Of a DNA stretch of 18,445 nucleotides, positions 15,334-18,445 are shown piece by piece (position 1 is the stretch's first letter; each line of letters opens with the position of its first letter). The notes beneath the pieces were generated by a model. The model did not search any database. It was not told the DNA's origin and worked only from the letters and a program-made list of their open reading frames with translations. The stretch is taken from NCBI GenBank assembly GCA_017962285.1, contig JAGCVR010000120.1, positions 1 through 18,445 of the forward strand, given 5' to 3'. Made by a program: the position numbers and the translations under genes. Source of the DNA: Muribaculaceae bacterium. Its GTDB lineage: Bacteria; Bacteroidota; Bacteroidia; Bacteroidales; Muribaculaceae.

Positions 15334-17655
15334 TCAGTTAATCACAAGGATTTTCGCCACGGCGGCTTCGTTCGACGTGTTGATGTTGGATTGAGAGACA
15401 ATCACGAAATAGACACCGGTTTTCACCCGTTTTCCGCTGTAGTTGCAGCCATTCCAAGTGGCGAGACCGCCGTTCGACTTGGTTGAAGCCACAACATTGC
15501 CGTCAACGTCGGCAATTTTCACCAGAGTGTTGTCCATCAGTCCGGTAATGCTGATGTCGCCGGTGAATTCGGGTCGGACGGGGTTGGGGTAAACGAGGAT
15601 GTTGCTGAACGACGGCTGAGGCGCCACGGCATCGCTGCGGTATTCTGCCATACCCGCGTCGGTGGTGAAATAAACCGAGTTGGAGTTGGGGTTACAGCAA
15701 ATCTGGAAAATGCGGTCGGACGGAAGGTTGGAATTTGCGGTGCTGAATTGTTTCAGGATTTCAGAGCCGTCGTAGTTCACGAGGAACACACCGGCTGAGT
15801 TCGTGCCTATCCACTTACGGTTACTGCCGTCAACGGCGATGCAGTTCACCTGTTGTCCGTCGAGCAGGTAATCGGCAAGGTTTGTGCCGTCGTTACGCGG
15901 CACTTTTGTGCGATTTATATAGAAATTGCCGCCGAAGGCCTGTGCCGGGTCGAACGAGACGACACCATTGCTCGAAGCCATCCACACGCGGTTGTTCTTG
16001 TCAACAGCCAGGTCGTAGATGAACTTCCATTCGTAGCGTTTGTTGTCCTGGTCGATGGCATCGGAACTGTTGAAGCTGAACTTTTTCACCGATGCCGCCG
16101 ACGGGTTGCCACCGTCGTCCCAGATGGTGATGTTCTTTTCAATGTCACCGTTGGCAAACACTTTTATGCCGGTTGAAGTAATCACAAACTGTGAGCGTTT
16201 GTTGCCTATCACGTCGATATTGGGTCTGATCCAGTCGGAAGCCGACACCGACTTCATGTCGATCTTGGCTTTCGGAAGCACCATGACGCGGCTGTTGTTG
16301 TCGTCGGTCTGCGCCACCCAAAGATTGCCCTGTGGGTCAAACGCTATGGTGGGGTGGCAGTAGTAGTCGTCGATAAACACCATGGGACTGTTGTTGTAGT
16401 CGTAGGTCATAGCCACTTCCCCGTCGGTGATCTTATAGATACCGCCCTGCCACGTGGGCAGGAAATAGGTGTGAGGGTCGGCGGGGTGTATCACAGGCCG
16501 GTAGTTGCCGCCTTTGTCGATAGGGGTTGATGGTGTTACGTCTGTCCAGAAATTGTCCTTCATGCTGTTTACGATGGTTTTCGGTCCCACAGTGCCAAAG
16601 AGAGCGTTGGTTGCCCTTCCGGTAACAAGGAGTTCGTCGGTCGAAGCATTGTAGGTCATATAGAAAGGCTTGGAAATGGTGAGGCAGTTCGGCTTCACAT
16701 ACGAAGAAGTCTCTTCTCCGCTGATTTTGTGCAGACCCTGAACGCCCAGCGCCCACCAGTCTCCGTTCTGTTCCTGCGAAGAATAGATTTCGCCGCCTGT
16801 CTCAGGGATGCTCTGCATGTTGGTTCCCTGTTCGTTGAACGTCAGCACCTCTTCGTTTTGCGGGAACGATGCCACGAAACCGCTTGTTGTGGGCTGGACG
16901 TTGGCGGGGCGGTACCACGAAATCTGCTCGTTGGTGAGGCTGCCGTTGGTGAGGCTGAATCGGAAGAAGTAGCCGTTGTTGAAGAAAAACAGTGAGGAGG
17001 AAATGGGAAAAATCTTCCCGCCGGTTATCTCAAATTCCTCAAGTTCGCTGAGTGTTTCAAAATGCTTGTTCTTGCTGCCGTAGTAGAGCGCGTCGTCGGT
17101 GCTGATGACGATGTATTCACCCACAACGGCAACCGAAAGCACCTTTATTGACTCGGTGGCGGTTTCGGAAGTCTTGCTGAAGAAATGCGACTCTGTCAAC
17201 TCCCACAACTCCTGGTCGAACACAACGTATCCGAAATTCGTAGCCACAAAGATAAGTCCGTCGTCGGAGAACGTTACATCGTTCACGTCTTTTTCCAGAG
17301 TGGTGACGTAGTTCTGGATCTGGGGCATGTTCACCACTTCGTGCGACGGCAGAATGGCATCGATGTCGGAATTGGCGTAGGTAATCACCAGGTTACTGGT
17401 GTTGTAGTCGAAGTAGATGCCTGTAATATCGCTGTCGTTGAGGTAATTGCCCTTGAAAAGAGGCTCTGTTTCCTCGCTCTCTTTCTCATATCTGAAAAGG
17501 TTGCCGTCGGCAAGGTAATAAACATCGTCGCCGGTGTCGATGACATTCTGGATTCCCTGCCCGAACGATGGGTGGTAAATCCATGTGTCGATGCCTTGCG
17601 CCCAGGCAAGGGAACAGACAGAGAGAAAAGCAACAATGGCAAATATTTTTTTCAT
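15334..17655 (-). CDS. PorZ-like beta-propeller protein (T9SS-associated)
   Basis: The 773-residue exported protein (signal peptide MKKIFAIVAFLSVCSLAWAQ) is close in length to PorZ of the T9SS attachment complex, which I recall as about 776 residues. The N-terminus WIYHPSFGQGIQNVIDTGDDVYYLADGNLFRYEK fits the first propeller blade of that family. Later blades show two-component-propeller patterns such as DLAVDKNNRVWMASSNGVVSFD and CIAVDGSNRKWIGTNSAGVFLV. The C-terminal ~90 residues (ILVYPNPV...ITGL...NGCNYSGKRVKTGVYFVIVS...AVAKILVIN) form a T9SS CTD/FlgD-like beta-sandwich. I chose the ATG at 17655, which begins the signal peptide; the open frame runs 39 codons further up. A closely related gene lies just upstream on the same strand, so this is a tandem pair. 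Whether it is the true PorZ or a surface paralog cannot be settled here. Confidence 0.65.
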   Translation of the reverse strand: MKKIFAIVAFLSVCSLAWAQGIDTWIYHPSFGQGIQNVIDTGDDVYYLADGNLFRYEKESEETEPLFKGNYLNDSDITGIYFDYNTSNLVITYANSDIDAILPSHEVVNMPQIQNYVTTLEKDVNDVTFSDDGLIFVATNFGYVVFDQELWELTESHFFSKTSETATESIKVLSVAVVGEYIVISTDDALYYGSKNKHFETLSELEEFEITGGKIFPISSSLFFFNNGYFFRFSLTNGSLTNEQISWYRPANVQPTTSGFVASFPQNEEVLTFNEQGTNMQSIPETGGEIYSSQEQNGDWWALGVQGLHKISGEETSSYVKPNCLTISKPFYMTYNASTDELLVTGRATNALFGTVGPKTIVNSMKDNFWTDVTPSTPIDKGGNYRPVIHPADPHTYFLPTWQGGIYKITDGEVAMTYDYNNSPMVFIDDYYCHPTIAFDPQGNLWVAQTDDNNSRVMVLPKAKIDMKSVSASDWIRPNIDVIGNKRSQFVITSTGIKVFANGDIEKNITIWDDGGNPSAASVKKFSFNSSDAIDQDNKRYEWKFIYDLAVDKNNRVWMASSNGVVSFDPAQAFGGNFYINRTKVPRNDGTNLADYLLDGQQVNCIAVDGSNRKWIGTNSAGVFLVNYDGSEILKQFSTANSNLPSDRIFQICCNPNSNSVYFTTDAGMAEYRSDAVAPQPSFSNILVYPNPVRPEFTGDISITGLMDNTLVKIADVDGNVVASTKSNGGLATWNGCNYSGKRVKTGVYFVIVSQSNINTSNEAAVAKILVIN

Positions 17656-17687
17656 ATCATTCAGTGTTTTAATATTTGAGTCGCCAG

Positions 17688-17700
17688 CCTCAGCGTGAGG
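17688..17700 (-). promoter_or_regulatory. leader hairpin upstream of the first PorZ-like gene
   Basis: CCTCA and TGAGG form a perfect 5-bp stem with a GCG loop, 33 bp before the start codon. No TAnnTTTG box is seen between the two tandem genes, so this gene may depend on read-through from the gene upstream. Confidence 0.35.
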
Positions 17701-17760
17701 TGTACTATAAAATAACGTTAACGAGCCTCTTAAATTGTGTAAATCACCAAGTAAAAGGGA

Positions 17761-17791
17761 GCGGATAAGCAAAAACCTTTCACTTATCCGC
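17761..17791 (-). terminator. hairpin between the two PorZ-like genes
   Basis: A perfect 9-bp stem (GCGGATAAG with CTTATCCGC) with a 13-nt loop, followed on the minus strand by TCCCTTTTACTT. It lies 27 bp past the stop of the upstream PorZ-like gene and would end or attenuate its transcript. Confidence 0.65.
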
Positions 17792-17818
17792 CCGCTTATA
17801 ATAAAATTGAAGATGATG

Positions 17819-18445
17819 CTACTTGATCACAAGTATTTTTGCCACCACGGTGCGGGTATCCTGGTCGGATGCGGAAGCGCACACATAATATGTCCCGGTA
17901 GGCACGCGGGCGCCGTTGGCGTCGCACACGTCCCAAATCGCTCTTGTCCCGGTGGCCTGGGTGGAAGCGATGAGTGTTCCAGCCTCGTTGATAATGTTCA
18001 CATAGGAATCGGATACAAGCGATTCCACGGTTACGTATCCGGTGAAATTGTGAGGCACAGGGTTGGGGTAGGCATAGGTTGCGGAATAATCGGTGATTTC
18101 GGATGTTTCGCCGTCGATATACTCGAGGAATCCGCTTGTTGTAGACATATACACCGAGTTGGTCGCCGGGTTACAGTAAACACAGTAGATTTTGTTTGAC
18201 GTGAGGGCGCTGTTCGACGTGTCGAAATGCTTGATAATCTGTGAGCCGTCGGGACTCACGAGGAACAGACCCTGTGAATTTGTTCCAATCCACTTTCGGT
18301 TCTGGCTGTCCACACCTATTGTGTTCACCTGTTCGCCTTCGAGCAGATTTGTTCCGTCGGCGGTTTTGATGCGCGTAACGCGGAAATCATCGCTGAACGC
18401 ATTCGACGGGTTGAACGCAAATACTCCGTCGGCATATCCCACCCA
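17819..18445 (-). CDS. second PorZ-like protein, N-terminus cut by window edge
   Basis: Only the last 208 residues are visible; the frame is open to the right edge, so the true start lies outside. The visible part reads W-VGYADGVFAFNPSNAF, then TIGVDSQNRKWIGTNSQGLFLVSPDG, IKHFDTSNSALTSNKIYCVYCNP, then YAYPNPVPHNFTGYVTVESL...GTYYVCASAS...VVAKILVIK. This aligns blade by blade with the end of the neighbouring PorZ-like protein (same DGTNL, GEQVN or GQQVN, NRKWIGTNS, YPNPV and AKILVI landmarks) and ends in the same CTD-like beta-sandwich. An open-frame call at GTG 18442 would be an internal codon rather than a start. Tandem duplication is the simplest explanation. Confidence 0.65.
   Translation of the reverse strand, partial: WVGYADGVFAFNPSNAFSDDFRVTRIKTADGTNLLEGEQVNTIGVDSQNRKWIGTNSQGLFLVSPDGSQIIKHFDTSNSALTSNKIYCVYCNPATNSVYMSTTSGFLEYIDGETSEITDYSATYAYPNPVPHNFTGYVTVESLVSDSYVNIINEAGTLIASTQATGTRAIWDVCDANGARVPTGTYYVCASASDQDTRTVVAKILVIK

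Overview
The window reads as chromosomal DNA of a Bacteroidales bacterium; family is not resolvable from sequence alone. Evidence: promoters of the Bacteroidetes type (-7 box TAnnTTTG, with a TTTG-like -33 box about 19-20 bp upstream) precede several genes; start codons lack strong purine-rich ribosome binding sites; and there are tandem PorZ-like beta-propeller proteins of the type IX secretion system (T9SS), a MscL channel, an AAA_14/DUF4143 ATPase and a YidD/TatD pair. TAA, TAG and TGA all act as ordinary stops.

Left part (1-5850): glucose-6-phosphate isomerase (pgi, cut by the left edge) and type I GAPDH (gap) are tandem on the minus strand, each with its own likely promoter. A 349-bp divergent spacer with a near-perfect 24-bp palindrome separates gap from mscL on the plus strand. 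A bidirectional terminator lies between mscL and a convergent AAA_14/DUF4143 ATPase gene. Next comes a two-gene minus-strand envelope unit: an L,D-transpeptidase followed by a two-SH3-domain exported protein.

Middle (6100-9140): a small lipocalin-like lipoprotein, an intergenic cluster of repeats, and a COG2407 (fucose-isomerase-like) gene translationally coupled to rnpA. The tatD-yidD pair runs convergently to rnpA and overlaps it.

Right part (9300-18445, all minus strand): a secreted protein with a cohesin-like domain and a T9SS-like C-terminal motif sits directly downstream of a secreted protein that ends in a two-repeat dockerin. The cohesin-like gene has a long leader that can fold into a 92-nt four-way junction. 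Between the two genes is an 84-bp inverted-repeat element. Then come an SGNH acetyltransferase-like protein and its MBOAT partner, the latter broken by one in-frame TAA. Two tandem PorZ-like genes follow, the second cut by the right edge.

A family of short GC-hairpin repeats linked to 12-bp tandem units recurs in three intergenic regions (about 6480-6700, 12590-12640, 15270-15326). The most interesting items are the structured leader RNA, the adjacent cohesin-like/dockerin pair, the repeat family, the broken MBOAT gene and the operator-like palindrome between gap and mscL.
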